Shown one piece after another: positions 32,673-43,128 of a DNA stretch of 64,000 nucleotides. A model generated the notes under the pieces. It was not told the origin of the DNA. It was given only the letters and a program-made list of their open reading frames with translations, and searched no databases. Source of the DNA: Aquibium pacificus (GTDB lineage: Bacteria; Pseudomonadota; Alphaproteobacteria; Rhizobiales; Rhizobiaceae); contig NZ_JBDPGJ010000004.1 in the NCBI RefSeq assembly GCF_040839445.1, forward strand, positions 738,807 to 802,806. Reading direction: 5' to 3'. A program made the position numbers and the translations under genes. The stretch's first letter is position 1; each line of letters opens with the position of its first letter.

Positions 32673-34100
32673 TCAGATCCGCGAAAGCACGCCGCGGATG
32701 CAGGTCGCGTAGCGCGCGGCGACAGCCTCGCGCGCGACGTGGCGGCCCCCGCGCACCGCGTGCCGTCCGGCCGACCACACGTCGGTGACGCACCGGTTCG
32801 AGCCGGCGAAGATCCAGCCGTCGAGCACCCGGTCGCCGGACAGCCCGAAGAGCCCGTCGCATTCGAGATCGAGGGCGACGAGGTCGGCCCACCTTCCGGT
32901 CTCGATCGCCCCGCAGTCCCGCCCAAGCGCCTGCGCTCCGCCGGAAAGCGCCCGTTCGTACAGGTTGCGGCCAGCCGACTGGTTTGCGCCGGCCAGCACC
33001 ACCCGGGCGCGGTCGTGCAGGCGCTGCGAATATTCGAACTGGCGCAGTTCGCCCGCGACCGAGATGCGGATGTTGGAATCGGAGCCGATGCCAAACCGGC
33101 CGCCGCTTTCGAGGAACCGCGCTCCGTCGAAAATGCCGTCGCCGAGATTGCCTTCGGTGACCGGGCATAGCCCGGCGATTGCGCCCGTGCCGGCGAGTCT
33201 TTCGGTCTCCTGCGGCGTCATGTGCGTGCAGTGGATGAGGCACCAGCGTTCGTCCACGCCGAAATTGTCGAGGAGCCACGCCATCGGCCGCGCACCAAAC
33301 ACCGCCAGCGTCTCCTCGATCTCCTTCTCCTGCTCCGCAATGTGCATGTGGAAGGGGCCGGCGGACCGGGCCGCGAGGTGCCTGAGATCGTCCGCCCCCA
33401 CCGCGCGCAGCGAATGCGGCGCGGTGCCGAGGGTGGTATCTCCGGGCAGCGGCGCGAGCGCTTCGTCGGCCCGTTCGTGTAGCTGGAGAAAGCGATCGAG
33501 ATCATTGCCGAAACGCAATTGCCCTCCGGCAAGCGGACGTCCGTCGACGCCGCCCTGGGCGTAGTGGACCGGCAGCAGCGTCAGCCCGATGCCCGTCTCC
33601 GCGGCTGCAGCCGCGATGCGCATGGAAAGCTCGCCGAGATCTTCGTAGGGCGTGCCGCCGGGCTGGTGGTGCAGGTAGTGGAACTCCGCGATCGCGCCGA
33701 AACCGGCCTCCTGCATCTCCATGAAAGAGAAGGCGGCGATCGCCTCGATCTCGTCCGGGGTCAGCACGTCGAGGAAGCGGTACATGATCTCGCGCCAGGT
33801 CCAGAAACTGTCGCGCCCCGATGGCCCGCGCGCCTCCGACAGCCCGGCCATGGCGCGCTGGAAGGTGTGGCTGTGCAGGTTGGAGATGGCCGGCAGCAGC
33901 ACGGCAACGCGCACGTCGGAGGGCGCCGCCGCGGCACCCCTCTGGACGCCGCTCATGCGGCCGTCCGCGCCGATTTCCGCCCGCACGTCCTTCGCCCAGC
34001 CGGAGGGAAGCAGCGCGGTGGCAGCGTGGATCGCACCCGCTCCGGTCTTCATCCTCGGGAACTGCCTCCGGTTTTCCTGAAGTGAACCGCCCTCGTTCAT
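32673..34100 (-). CDS. hutF: Formimidoylglutamate deiminase
   Basis: The protein is about 475 aa of the amidohydrolase superfamily. It has LLPAISNLHSHTFQRAMAGLSEARG (HxH metal ligands), PFHMHIAEQEKEIEETLAVFGARP, CLIHCTHMTPQE and RFGIGSDSNIRIS (metal Asp). It converts N-formimino-L-glutamate to N-formyl-L-glutamate and ammonia, the step that defines the five-enzyme hut route used with HutG. I favour the start at 34100, which has GGAG 5 nt upstream; MKTGAG at 34052 is an alternative that gives a length closer to the family. Confidence 0.93.
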   Translation of the reverse strand: MNEGGSLQENRRQFPRMKTGAGAIHAATALLPSGWAKDVRAEIGADGRMSGVQRGAAAAPSDVRVAVLLPAISNLHSHTFQRAMAGLSEARGPSGRDSFWTWREIMYRFLDVLTPDEIEAIAAFSFMEMQEAGFGAIAEFHYLHHQPGGTPYEDLGELSMRIAAAAAETGIGLTLLPVHYAQGGVDGRPLAGGQLRFGNDLDRFLQLHERADEALAPLPGDTTLGTAPHSLRAVGADDLRHLAARSAGPFHMHIAEQEKEIEETLAVFGARPMAWLLDNFGVDERWCLIHCTHMTPQETERLAGTGAIAGLCPVTEGNLGDGIFDGARFLESGGRFGIGSDSNIRISVAGELRQFEYSQRLHDRARVVLAGANQSAGRNLYERALSGGAQALGRDCGAIETGRWADLVALDLECDGLFGLSGDRVLDGWIFAGSNRCVTDVWSAGRHAVRGGRHVAREAVAARYATCIRGVLSRI

Positions 34101-34124
34101 CGTCTCTCCCGGGTTCTCTTGACT

Positions 34125-34144
34125 TATTATGTCTATACATAATA
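34125..34144. promoter_or_regulatory. Candidate HutC operator between hutF and hutI
   Basis: TATTATGTCTATACATAATA is an inverted repeat with 9 of 10 bases matching per arm. It lies in the only non-coding stretch between the divergent hutF-hutC and hutI-hutH-hutG-hutU operons, next to a TTGACT (34119-34124) that could be a -35 box. GntR/HutC operators typically contain TGT and ACA half-sites, which are present here. A single site could control both operons. Confidence 0.55.
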
Positions 34145-34188
34145 GCCTCCTTTGTGGATTTGAAAACAGCCATTTCGCGGAAGGCCCC

Positions 34189-35489
34189 GTGCGCAGGATT
34201 CTCACCGACCTGACCATCGCGACGATGGAGCCCGGCTGGCCCGCCTACGGGCTCGTGGAGCGCGGCGTCGTCGGCGTGGAGGATGGCATCATCGCCTGGG
34301 TCTCCGGTGATGGCGCGGTCCCCGCCGGCTGGCGCGACGTCGAGGCGGAAAAATTCGGTGGTCGCCTGATGACCCCGGCGCTGGTCGACTGCCACACCCA
34401 CATCGTTTTCGGCGGAAACCGCGCGCGCGAGTTCGAGATGCGCCTCGAAGGCGCCACCTACGAGGAGATCGCGCGCGCCGGTGGCGGCATCGTGTCGACC
34501 GTGGCCGCCACGCGGGCATTGTCGGAGGACGACCTCGTCGAAGCCGCGCTCCCCCGCCTCGACCGGCTGATCGGCGAAGGCGTCGGCACGATCGAGATCA
34601 AGTCCGGCTACGGGCTGACCATCGAGGACGAGCTGAAGATGCTGCACGCCGCGCGCCGGCTCGGCGAACTCCGCCAGGTGCGGGTCAGGACGAGCTACCT
34701 CGCCGCGCACGCGCTGCCGCCGGAGTACAACGGCCGCGCCGACGCCTATCTCGACGAGGTGGTGCTGCCCGGCATGGAGGCCGCGAAGGCCGAGGACCTC
34801 GTGGACGCCGTCGACGGCTTCTGCGAGACCATCGCCTTCACGCCCTATGAGATGCGCCGCGTCTTCGACAAGGCGCGCGCGCTCGGCCTGCCGGTGAAGT
34901 TGCATGCCGAGCAGTTGTCCGACCTCGGCGGCGCAAAGCTCGCCGCCTCCTTCGGCGCGCTATCGGCGGACCATCTGGAATATCTTGGTGAGGACGGTGT
35001 CGCAGCGCTGGCAGAGGCCGGATCGGTGGCGGTGCTCTTGCCTGGCGCTTTCTACTTCCTCCGCGAGAAGCGGTCACCGCCGGTGGCGCAGCTCAGGGCC
35101 GCGAACGTGCCGATCGCGCTGGCGACGGATTGCAATCCCGGCTCCTCGCCGATGACCTCGCTGCTGCTGGCCATGAACATGGGCTGCACCTTCTTCCGCC
35201 TGACGCCGGAGGAGGCGCTGGCCGGCGTCACCCGCAACGCCGCCCGCGCGCTCGGCCTCGCCGACGAGATCGGCACGATCGAACCGGGAAAGCGCGCCGA
35301 ATTCGCCATCTGGGACGTCGATCACCCGGCCGAACTCGCCTACCGCATCGGCGACAACCCGCTGCACCGCCGCCTCCTTCTCCCTGTTCACGAGGGTCCG
35401 AAGGACGGGCGAGACACGTGGCTCGCCCGGGTGCCCGAAGGGCGGATGAGGGGCAGCGCGACCTTCCCGGACGATGAAACGACGACGTC

Positions 35490-35493
<4 letters not shown>
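34189..35493 (+). CDS. hutI: Imidazolonepropionase
   Basis: The protein is 434 aa from a GTG start. It hydrolyses 4-imidazolone-5-propanoate to N-formimino-L-glutamate. Metal and substrate motifs: LVDCHTHIVFGGNRAREF, KSGYGLTIEDELKML, VKLHAEQLSDLGGAKLA and IALATDCNPGSSP. I prefer GTG at 34189, with GGAAGG just upstream and RRILTDLTIATMEPG following, because the in-frame ATG at 34129 lies inside the putative HutC operator and would add 20 atypical residues. The stop overlaps hutH by ATGA. Confidence 0.93.
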
Positions 35494-37022
<1,529 letters not shown>

Positions 37023-37029
37023 GACACCC

Positions 37030-37839
37030 ATGACCCCCGTCGAAACCACCCGCGGCACCTCGCCCGTCATCCTCGGCCTGCCGCACACCGGCACCCACGT
37101 CCCGCCTGACATCCGGGAACGTCTCAACGACGAAGGCAAAAAACTCCGCGACACGGACTGGCACATCCACGCGCTCTATGACGGCCTTCTCCCCGCGGCC
37201 ACGACGGTGCGCGCCACCTTCCACCGCTACGTCATCGATGCCAACCGCGACCCGTCCGGCGAGAGCCTCTATCCCGGCCAGACCACCACCGGCCTCATCC
37301 CCCGCATCGACTTCGACAATCAGCCGATCTGGCGCGAGGGCATGGGGCCCGACGGCGCGGAGACGGCGCGGCGGGTGCGGGAGTTCCACGCGCCCTATCA
37401 CGCCGCACTCGCCGCCGAGATCGCGCGGGTGAAGGCACAGCACGGCATCGCCGTTCTCTATGACTGCCACTCCATTCGCCCGGTGATCCCCTACCTGTTC
37501 GAGGGCGTGCTTCCGGACTTCAACGTCGGCACCGACAACGGCCGAACCTGCGATCCGCGCATCGAGCAGGCGACCTTCGACATCTGTGACCGCGCCGAGG
37601 GCTATACCGCGATCCTCAACGGACGCTTCCGCGGCGGCTGGACCACGCGTCACTACGGCCGGCCGGAAGAGGGCGTTCACGCCATCCAGATGGAGCTGAC
37701 GCAGTCGACCCATCTCGCCGACAGCACCGAGACCTTCGCCTACGACCCGGCGAGGGCGGAGCGGCTGCGGCCCCATCTCGCCGAAATCCTGAATTCCATC
37801 GAGGCCATCGCCTATCAGATCGCCGGAGCCCGTCCATGA
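37030..37839 (+). CDS. hutG: N-formylglutamate deformylase
   Basis: The protein is 269 aa of the N-formylglutamate amidohydrolase family. It splits N-formylglutamate into glutamate and formate, the last step of the HutF/HutG branch. Motifs: GLPHTGTHVPPDIRERL, DTDWHIHALYDGL (zinc ligands), IDANRDPSGESLYPGQ, LYDCHSIRPVIPYLFEG and MELTQSTHLAD. The ATG at 37030 is the correct start; a longer frame reads back into hutH. Its stop overlaps the hutU start by ATGA. Confidence 0.95.
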   Translation: MTPVETTRGTSPVILGLPHTGTHVPPDIRERLNDEGKKLRDTDWHIHALYDGLLPAATTVRATFHRYVIDANRDPSGESLYPGQTTTGLIPRIDFDNQPIWREGMGPDGAETARRVREFHAPYHAALAAEIARVKAQHGIAVLYDCHSIRPVIPYLFEGVLPDFNVGTDNGRTCDPRIEQATFDICDRAEGYTAILNGRFRGGWTTRHYGRPEEGVHAIQMELTQSTHLADSTETFAYDPARAERLRPHLAEILNSIEAIAYQIAGARP

Positions 37840-39509
37840 CCAATCCCCGCCACAACATCCGCGAGGTTCGCGCGCCCCGCGGCACGGAGCTGAACGCGAA
37901 GAGCTGGCTGACCGAGGCGCCGCTCAGGATGCTCATGAACAATCTCGACCCCGACGTGGCGGAAAACCCGAACGAGCTCGTCGTCTATGGCGGCATCGGC
38001 CGCGCCGCACGCACCTGGAACGACTTCGATTCCATCTTGGCGACGCTCAAGACGCTGAACGAAGACGAGACGCTGCTCGTCCAGTCCGGCAAGCCGGTCG
38101 GCGTGTTCCGTACCCATGCGGACGCGCCCCGCGTGCTGATCGCCAATTCCAACCTCGTTCCGCACTGGGCCGACTGGGACCACTTCAACGAGCTCGATAA
38201 GAAGGGACTCATGATGTACGGCCAGATGACGGCCGGCTCGTGGATCTACATCGGCACGCAGGGAATCGTGCAGGGCACCTACGAGACCTTCGTGGAAGCC
38301 GGGCGGCAGCACTACGGCGGTGACCTCAAAGGTAAGTGGATATTGACCGCTGGCCTCGGCGGCATGGGCGGCGCGCAGCCGCTGGCGGCCGTCATGGCCG
38401 GCGCCTCGTGCCTTGCCATCGAATGCGACGAGACCCGCATCGATTTCCGCTTGCGCACCCGCTATCTGGACGAGAAGGCCACCTCAGTCGACCAGGCGCT
38501 CGAAATGATCGAACGCTGGACCAAGGCCGGCGAGGCAAAATCGGTAGGCCTGCTGGGAAACGCCGCCGAGATCGTTCCGGAACTCTACCGCCGTGGCATC
38601 CGCCCCGACATGGTGACCGACCAGACCTCGGCGCACGATCCGCTCAACGGCTACCTGCCGAAAGGCTGGACCATCGGCGAATGGAAGGCCAGGCGCGAGA
38701 GCGATCCCAAGGCGGTGGAGAAGGCGGCGCGCCATTCCATGCGCGAGCATGTCGAGGCTATGGTCGCTTTCTGGAATGCCGGCGTGCCGACGCTCGACTA
38801 CGGCAACAACATCCGCCAGGTGGCGAAGGACGAGGGTTTCGAGAATGCCTTCGCCTTTCCAGGGTTCGTGCCTGCTTACATAAGACCGCTTTTCTGTCGC
38901 GGCGTGGGGCCGTTCCGCTGGGCCGCCCTCTCGGGCGATCCGGAAGACATCTACAGGACCGACGCCAAGGTGAAGGAGCTCTTGCCCGACAACGAACATC
39001 TCCACCGCTGGCTCGACATGGCGCGCGAGCGCATCGCCTTCCAGGGGCTGCCCGCGCGCATCTGCTGGGTCGGTCTCGGCGACCGCCACCGGCTCGGCCT
39101 CGCCTTCAACGAGATGGTCGCCAGCGGCGAACTGAAGGCGCCGGTCGTCATCGGCCGCGACCATCTCGATTCCGGCTCCGTCGCCTCGCCGAACCGCGAG
39201 ACCGAGGCGATGAAGGACGGGTCCGACGCCGTCTCCGACTGGCCGCTGCTCAACGCACTGCTCAACTGCGCCTCGGGCGCCACCTGGGTCTCGCTGCACC
39301 ACGGCGGCGGTGTCGGCATGGGGTTCTCGCAGCACGCCGGAATGGTCATCGTCGCCGACGGCACCCCGGAAGCCGCCCACCGGCTGGAGCGCGTGCTGTG
39401 GAACGACCCGGCCACGGGCGTCATGCGCCACGCCGACGCCGGCTACGACGACGCGCTCGATTGCGCCCGCGAGAAAGGCCTGCGCCTGCCGGGCATTCTG
39501 GGCAACTGA
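37836..39509 (+). CDS. hutU: Urocanate hydratase (urocanase)
   Basis: The protein is 557 aa, the usual urocanase length. It adds water to urocanate to give imidazolonepropionate, with a tightly bound NAD+. Signatures: MLMNNLDPDVAENPNELVVYGGIGRAAR, ILTAGLGGMGGAQPLAAVMAG (NAD loop), SAHDPLNGYLPKG, and near the C-terminus NALLNCASGATWVSLHHGGGVGMGFSQHAG with the active-site Cys. It is the last gene of the hutIHGU operon and is followed by a 65-nt palindrome. Confidence 0.97.
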   Translation: MTNPRHNIREVRAPRGTELNAKSWLTEAPLRMLMNNLDPDVAENPNELVVYGGIGRAARTWNDFDSILATLKTLNEDETLLVQSGKPVGVFRTHADAPRVLIANSNLVPHWADWDHFNELDKKGLMMYGQMTAGSWIYIGTQGIVQGTYETFVEAGRQHYGGDLKGKWILTAGLGGMGGAQPLAAVMAGASCLAIECDETRIDFRLRTRYLDEKATSVDQALEMIERWTKAGEAKSVGLLGNAAEIVPELYRRGIRPDMVTDQTSAHDPLNGYLPKGWTIGEWKARRESDPKAVEKAARHSMREHVEAMVAFWNAGVPTLDYGNNIRQVAKDEGFENAFAFPGFVPAYIRPLFCRGVGPFRWAALSGDPEDIYRTDAKVKELLPDNEHLHRWLDMARERIAFQGLPARICWVGLGDRHRLGLAFNEMVASGELKAPVVIGRDHLDSGSVASPNRETEAMKDGSDAVSDWPLLNALLNCASGATWVSLHHGGGVGMGFSQHAGMVIVADGTPEAAHRLERVLWNDPATGVMRHADAGYDDALDCAREKGLRLPGILGN

Positions 39510-39524
39510 CGGAGCGGCGGAGAG

Positions 39525-39589
39525 GGGGACAGTTTACTTTTTACCCGGAGCGAGCGCCGCTCGCTCCGGGTAAAAAGTAAACTGTCCCC
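39525..39589. repeat. 65-nt perfect palindrome downstream of hutU
   Basis: Both arms are 32 nt long and complementary at every position, around a single central base (39557). Each arm starts GGGGACAGTTTACTTTTT and continues with a GC-rich inner part. As RNA it would form a very stable hairpin and could end the hut transcript. As DNA it resembles the mobile palindromic units (with GGGGACAG ends) that accompany REP-associated tyrosine transposases. No transposase gene is in the window. Confidence 0.85.
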
Positions 39590-39709
39590 GCCCTCCCTGG
39601 TTAGCCCGCCCCGCGCCGCTGACGCTTTCGGCTGCATCGTCATGGTGTTAGGTCTTTCCCCATCGACGCGATTCCGCAGCGGCATCGCGCAGGGATGGAG
39701 AAGGACCAC

Positions 39710-40090
39710 ATGACGAAAAGCCCCGACGAACTCGGCATCGAACTGCGCAGAAAAATGTTCGGCGCGGCCGGCGCCGAACAGCAGATCGAGAAGGCCAGCG
39801 ATTTCACGCAACCGATGCAGGACATCGTCACACGCATCTGCTTCGGCGAGGTGTGGCAGCGGCCGGGGCTGGGCACGCGCGAGCGCTCGATGATCACGCT
39901 GGCCATGCTCGCCGCGCTCGGCAAGGAGCCGGAACTCAAGGTCCATGTGCGAGGCGCGATCGCCAACGGCGTGACCAAGGAGGAGATCCGCGAGATCCTC
40001 GTCCACTCCTTCCTCTATTGCGGCATCCCCGCGATGGTCGGCGGCCTGCGCGCCGCCGAATCCGTCCTCGGCGACCTGGGCGTGGAGTAG
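39710..40090 (+). CDS. Carboxymuconolactone decarboxylase (CMD) family protein
   Basis: The protein is 126 aa. FTQPMQDIVTRICFGEVWQRPGLGTRERSMITLAMLAALGKEPELKVHVRGAIANGVTKEEIREILVHSFLYCGIPAMVGGLRAAESVL is a full CMD/AhpD-like helical domain of the PcaC type. It could be a 4-carboxymuconolactone decarboxylase, but no pca genes flank it and the family is broad. The start at 39710 has AAGGA 5 nt upstream. It is followed after 5 bp by a dehydrogenase gene, a pairing that suggests an alternative catabolic role. Confidence 0.87.
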   Translation: MTKSPDELGIELRRKMFGAAGAEQQIEKASDFTQPMQDIVTRICFGEVWQRPGLGTRERSMITLAMLAALGKEPELKVHVRGAIANGVTKEEIREILVHSFLYCGIPAMVGGLRAAESVLGDLGVE

Positions 40091-40095
40091 GCGCG

Positions 40096-40977
40096 ATGGA
40101 GAGGATCGGCTTCGTCGGCATCGGCAACATGGGGCGGCCGATGACGGCCAATATCGTCAAATCCAGGTTTCCGCTGACGCTCTACGACGCGAATGCAGAG
40201 GCCGCCCGCGCGCATGCGGCGGAGATCGGCGCCAATGCCGCGGCCTCGCTCGCGGAACTGGGCGCGGCGAGCGATGTCGTCGTCACCATGCTGCCCAACG
40301 GCAAGATCGTCCGCGAGGTCATGCTGGAAGCCGACGGCGGGCTGGCGTCGCAGCTGAAACCCGGCGCGCTGCTGATCGACATGAGTTCGTCCGATCCCAT
40401 CGGCAGCCGCGACCTCGGTCCGCTCCTGGCCGGGCCTGGCATCGGCTTTGTCGACGCACCGGTCTCGGGCGCCGTCCCGCGCGCCATCGCGGGTACGCTG
40501 ACCATCATGCTGGGCAGCGACGATCCGGCCTTGTCGCAGCGGGCCAAGCCGGTGCTGCTCTCGATGGGAAACCGCGTCTTCGACACGGGCCCGCTCGGCT
40601 CCGGCCACGCCATGAAGGCACTCAACAATTTCGTCGCGGCGGCCGGTTTCGCCGCCGTCGCCGAGGCGCTGATCCTCGCCGGCCGCTTCGGCCTCGACCC
40701 CAAGGTCGCGGTGGAGATCATGAACGTCTCGACCGGCCGCAACTTCTCCACCGAAAACGTGTTCGGCCAGCACGTGTTGACTGGAGACTTCGCCACCGGC
40801 TTCGCGCTCGGCCTGCTCGCCAAGGACGTCGGCATCGCCGCCGGCCTCGCCACCGCGCTGGATAAGCCGCTACCGATCGTCGCCGAGACCGACCGCTGGT
40901 GGCAGGCGGCCCTCGGGCGGCTCGGCGGCACCGTCGACCACTCCGCCGCGTTCAAGGCCTGGAACGGCGAGGGCTGA
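40096..40977 (+). CDS. NAD(P)-dependent beta-hydroxyacid dehydrogenase (HIBADH family)
   Basis: The protein is 293 aa. It opens with the Rossmann motif IGFVGIGNMGRPMTANI, then the substrate-binding FVDAPVSGAVPRAIAGTLTIMLGS and the catalytic Lys in GSGHAMKALNNFVAA. This is the 3-hydroxyisobutyrate dehydrogenase/tartronate semialdehyde reductase family. It is co-transcribed with the CMD gene upstream and an ArsC-like gene downstream. The substrate is not determined. Confidence 0.9.
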   Translation: MERIGFVGIGNMGRPMTANIVKSRFPLTLYDANAEAARAHAAEIGANAAASLAELGAASDVVVTMLPNGKIVREVMLEADGGLASQLKPGALLIDMSSSDPIGSRDLGPLLAGPGIGFVDAPVSGAVPRAIAGTLTIMLGSDDPALSQRAKPVLLSMGNRVFDTGPLGSGHAMKALNNFVAAAGFAAVAEALILAGRFGLDPKVAVEIMNVSTGRNFSTENVFGQHVLTGDFATGFALGLLAKDVGIAAGLATALDKPLPIVAETDRWWQAALGRLGGTVDHSAAFKAWNGEG

Positions 40978-40979
40978 CC

Positions 40980-41330
40980 GTGTCCGTCACCATCTATGGC
41001 ATCAAAAACTGCGACACCATGAAGAAGGCCCGCGCCTGGCTCGACGCCCACGGCGTCGCCTACGCCTTCCACGACTACAAGACCGCCGGCCTCGACGAAG
41101 CCCGCCTGCAGGGCTGGATCGACGAACTAGGGTGGGAACCCCTGCTCAACCGCGCCGGCACCACCTTCCGCAAGCTGCCCGACCGCGACAAGGCCGACCT
41201 CGACGAGGAGAAGGCCAGGCGCCTTATGCTTGACCAGCCCTCGATGATCAGGCGCCCGGTGCTCGACGTGGACGGGTGCCTGACGGTGGGATTCAAGCCG
41301 GAGACATATGAGAGTGTGGTGGGAGGGTAG
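40980..41330 (+). CDS. ArsC/Spx-family (YffB-like) protein
   Basis: The protein is 116 aa from a GTG start 3 bases after the preceding stop. VTIYGIKNCDTMKKARAWLDAHGVAYAFHDYKTAGLD is the thioredoxin-fold N-terminus of the YffB/ArsC-like group, with a single active-site-position Cys followed by Thr. RPVLDVDGCLTVGFKPETYE is the conserved end. Members are glutathione-dependent reductases or have unknown roles; true arsenate reduction is not indicated by context. Confidence 0.87.
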   Translation: MSVTIYGIKNCDTMKKARAWLDAHGVAYAFHDYKTAGLDEARLQGWIDELGWEPLLNRAGTTFRKLPDRDKADLDEEKARRLMLDQPSMIRRPVLDVDGCLTVGFKPETYESVVGG

Positions 41331-41379
41331 GGGCTCGCTACGCCCGCCGACGACGATTGGCGACAGCACCTCCACCCTT

Positions 41380-42085
41380 TCGTCATCCCAGGGCGAAGCA
41401 GCCGCGAAGCGGCGTCGCGCAGACCCTGGGATCCATGCCTGAGCATATCGGCAGAGTGAGACGGTGCAGGAAACCGCCTCTTCGCCACCTCATCCTTCGC
41501 CGCCTCTCAGGCCTGGATCCCCGGCTCTCCCTCCGCCGCGCTCCGGTCGGCCGAGGATGACGAAGCGGAGGGGCGGTCGACGGTTGGCAAATGCCCCCCG
41601 CCGCCGACGGTTAGCGCCGCCACCCCACCTTCGTCATCCCAGGGCGGAGCAGCCGCGAAGCGGCGTCGCGCAGACCCTGGGATCCATGCCTGAGAATCGC
41701 GGCAGCGTGAGGCGGCGCAGGAAACCGCCCTTCGTCCACGTCCACCACCCCACCCGTCACCATCTCTCAGGCCTGGATCCTCGGCTCTCCCTCCGCTGCG
41801 CTCCGGTCGGCCGAGGATGACGAAGCGGAGGGGCGGTAGACGGTTGGCGAATGCCCCCCGCCGCCGACGGTTAGCGACGACACCCCCACCTTCGTCATCC
41901 CAGGGCGGAGCAGCCGCGCAGCGGCGTCGCGCAGACCCTGGGATCCATGCCTGAGAATCGCGGCAGCGTGAGGTAGTGCAGGAAACCGCGACGGGTCCTC
42001 CACCACCGCACCCGTCACCGCTTCTCAGGCGTGGATCCCCGGCTCTCCCTCCGCTGCGCTCCGGTCGGCCGAGGATGACGAAGCG
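41380..42085. repeat. Three tandem ~255-bp repeats with palindromic modules
   Basis: Near-identical units start at about 41381, 41632 and 41893 (spacing 251 and 261 bp). Each unit begins CGTCATCCCAGGGCG, contains CAGACCCTGGGATCCATGCC (which pairs with the start), then CTCAGG-CTGGATCC and GGCCGAGGATGACGAAG. Each unit therefore carries two facing palindromes of the GTCATCC type, a common intergenic repeat in rhizobia. The middle parts differ by small indels. The region between the ArsC-like gene and 42209 has no other gene I can support. Confidence 0.85.
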
Positions 42086-42208
42086 GATGGGGCCGGACGG
42101 CGTGGACGAAACCGGCGCCGACCCCAACAAGATCAACCGCTTCCTCGAATTCCATCCACGGCCCCGCCACCCGCGCCACACTACCCGCCGGTCAGCAAAG
42201 GACACGAG

Positions 42209-42619
42209 ATGGACGTGCGTGCGCAAATGGTGGACGAAAGGATGCTTCGGCGCGTCATGGCGCTGCTCGTCTCCTTCGCCGCCATGGCCGAGCAGGCCGC
42301 CACGCGCTCAGGGCCGGTGCGCTGGTTCGTGCTCGTCCTCCTGCGCTATGCGGAGGCGGTGTCGGAAAGCTACGTCCTCGAGGCGGCGGGCATGCCGCTC
42401 TCGGAACTCGAAGGGATCGCGCCGATCGGCAGCGACCCCGACGACGCGCTGCGGCTCGCCGCGCGCTTCTATGCGCTGGCCGCCGCCCTCTGCACACTCT
42501 TGCCCCTCGGAAACCTGTTCGACCGCCAATGCGAGCATCGCGGCCTCAGGTCACACGCCGCAGCGGACTGCGGTCACCGCCCAAGCGGCTGGATGCTGAA
42601 GCCGCACGACACGTCTTAA
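42209..42619 (+). CDS. Conserved hypothetical protein
   Basis: The protein is 136 aa with AAGGA 7 nt before the ATG. It has a helical N-terminal half with hydrophobic stretches (MALLVSFAAMAEQA and VRWFVLVLLRYAEAV, possible membrane helices) and a second helical pair (DPDDALRLAARFYALAAALCTLL). The C-terminus is Cys/His-containing. I do not recognise a family. Codon use matches the chromosome. Confidence 0.6.
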   Translation: MDVRAQMVDERMLRRVMALLVSFAAMAEQAATRSGPVRWFVLVLLRYAEAVSESYVLEAAGMPLSELEGIAPIGSDPDDALRLAARFYALAAALCTLLPLGNLFDRQCEHRGLRSHAAADCGHRPSGWMLKPHDTS

Positions 42620-42758
42620 GGCAAGTAGCGTCGCCGACGGTGGAGCATCGCTGCCGACGGTATCGCGCCCTCGTGGCAAGTTTGCCCAACCCTGAACTTG
42701 TCCAACCAGGAGAACCATGCACCGGCGGCTCGCTTCCGACGCGCATGCCGACTGCCGC

Positions 42759-42788
42759 TTGACATGCAGGTAAATACCTGCATATTAT
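42759..42788 (+). promoter_or_regulatory. arsR-type promoter with overlapping palindromic operator
   Basis: TTGACA at 42759-42764 and TATTAT at 42783-42788 are spaced 18 bp, a near-consensus sigma-70 promoter. The spacer is filled by ATGCAGGTAAATACCTGCAT (42764-42783), a 9-bp perfect inverted repeat with a 2-bp centre. The ArsR-family gene starts 24 bp after the -10 box, so it probably represses itself. Confidence 0.68.
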
Positions 42789-42811
42789 CCTCCAACGAAC
42801 CGATCGAAGCG

Positions 42812-43126
42812 ATGGACCCGGACAAGGTATTCAAGGCGCTCGCCGACCCGACACGCAGGAAGCTGCTGGATCTTCTGGCCGAGAGGAACGGCCGGACGCT
42901 CGGAGAGCTCTGCGAGAACCTGGACATGGCGCGGCAATCCGCCACGCAGCACATCGGCATACTGGAAGCGGCCAACCTGGTGAGCACGGTCCGACGCGGG
43001 CGGGAGAAGCTGCATTTCATCAACCCCGTACCGCTGCACGAGGTCTACGAGCGGTGGGTGCGCAAGTTCGAACGACAGCGGCTCGCCCTGTTGCACGATC
43101 TGAAAAAGGAACTCGAAGGAGAGTGA
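42812..43126 (+). CDS. ArsR-family transcriptional regulator
   Basis: The protein is 104 aa. DKVFKALADPTRRKLLDLLAERNGRTLGELCENLDMARQSATQHIGILEAANLVSTVRRGREKLHFINPVPLHEVYERWV is a complete ArsR winged helix of the type paired with SRPBCC proteins. It lacks the metal-binding ELCVCD motif, so it is probably not metal-responsive. I chose the ATG at 42812, downstream of the mapped promoter; longer frames would begin inside or before the promoter. The SRPBCC gene follows directly. Confidence 0.88.
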   Translation: MDPDKVFKALADPTRRKLLDLLAERNGRTLGELCENLDMARQSATQHIGILEAANLVSTVRRGREKLHFINPVPLHEVYERWVRKFERQRLALLHDLKKELEGE

Positions 43127-43128
43127 CC

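Noticed and set aside
40980..41330. True arsenate reductase ArsC
   Set aside because: The sequence is of the YffB/Spx-like group and no ars transport genes are nearby; the ArsR-family gene at 42812 lacks metal-binding residues.
41380..42085. CRISPR array
   Set aside because: Units are about 255 bp and largely identical throughout; there are no short spaced repeats with unique spacers and no cas genes.
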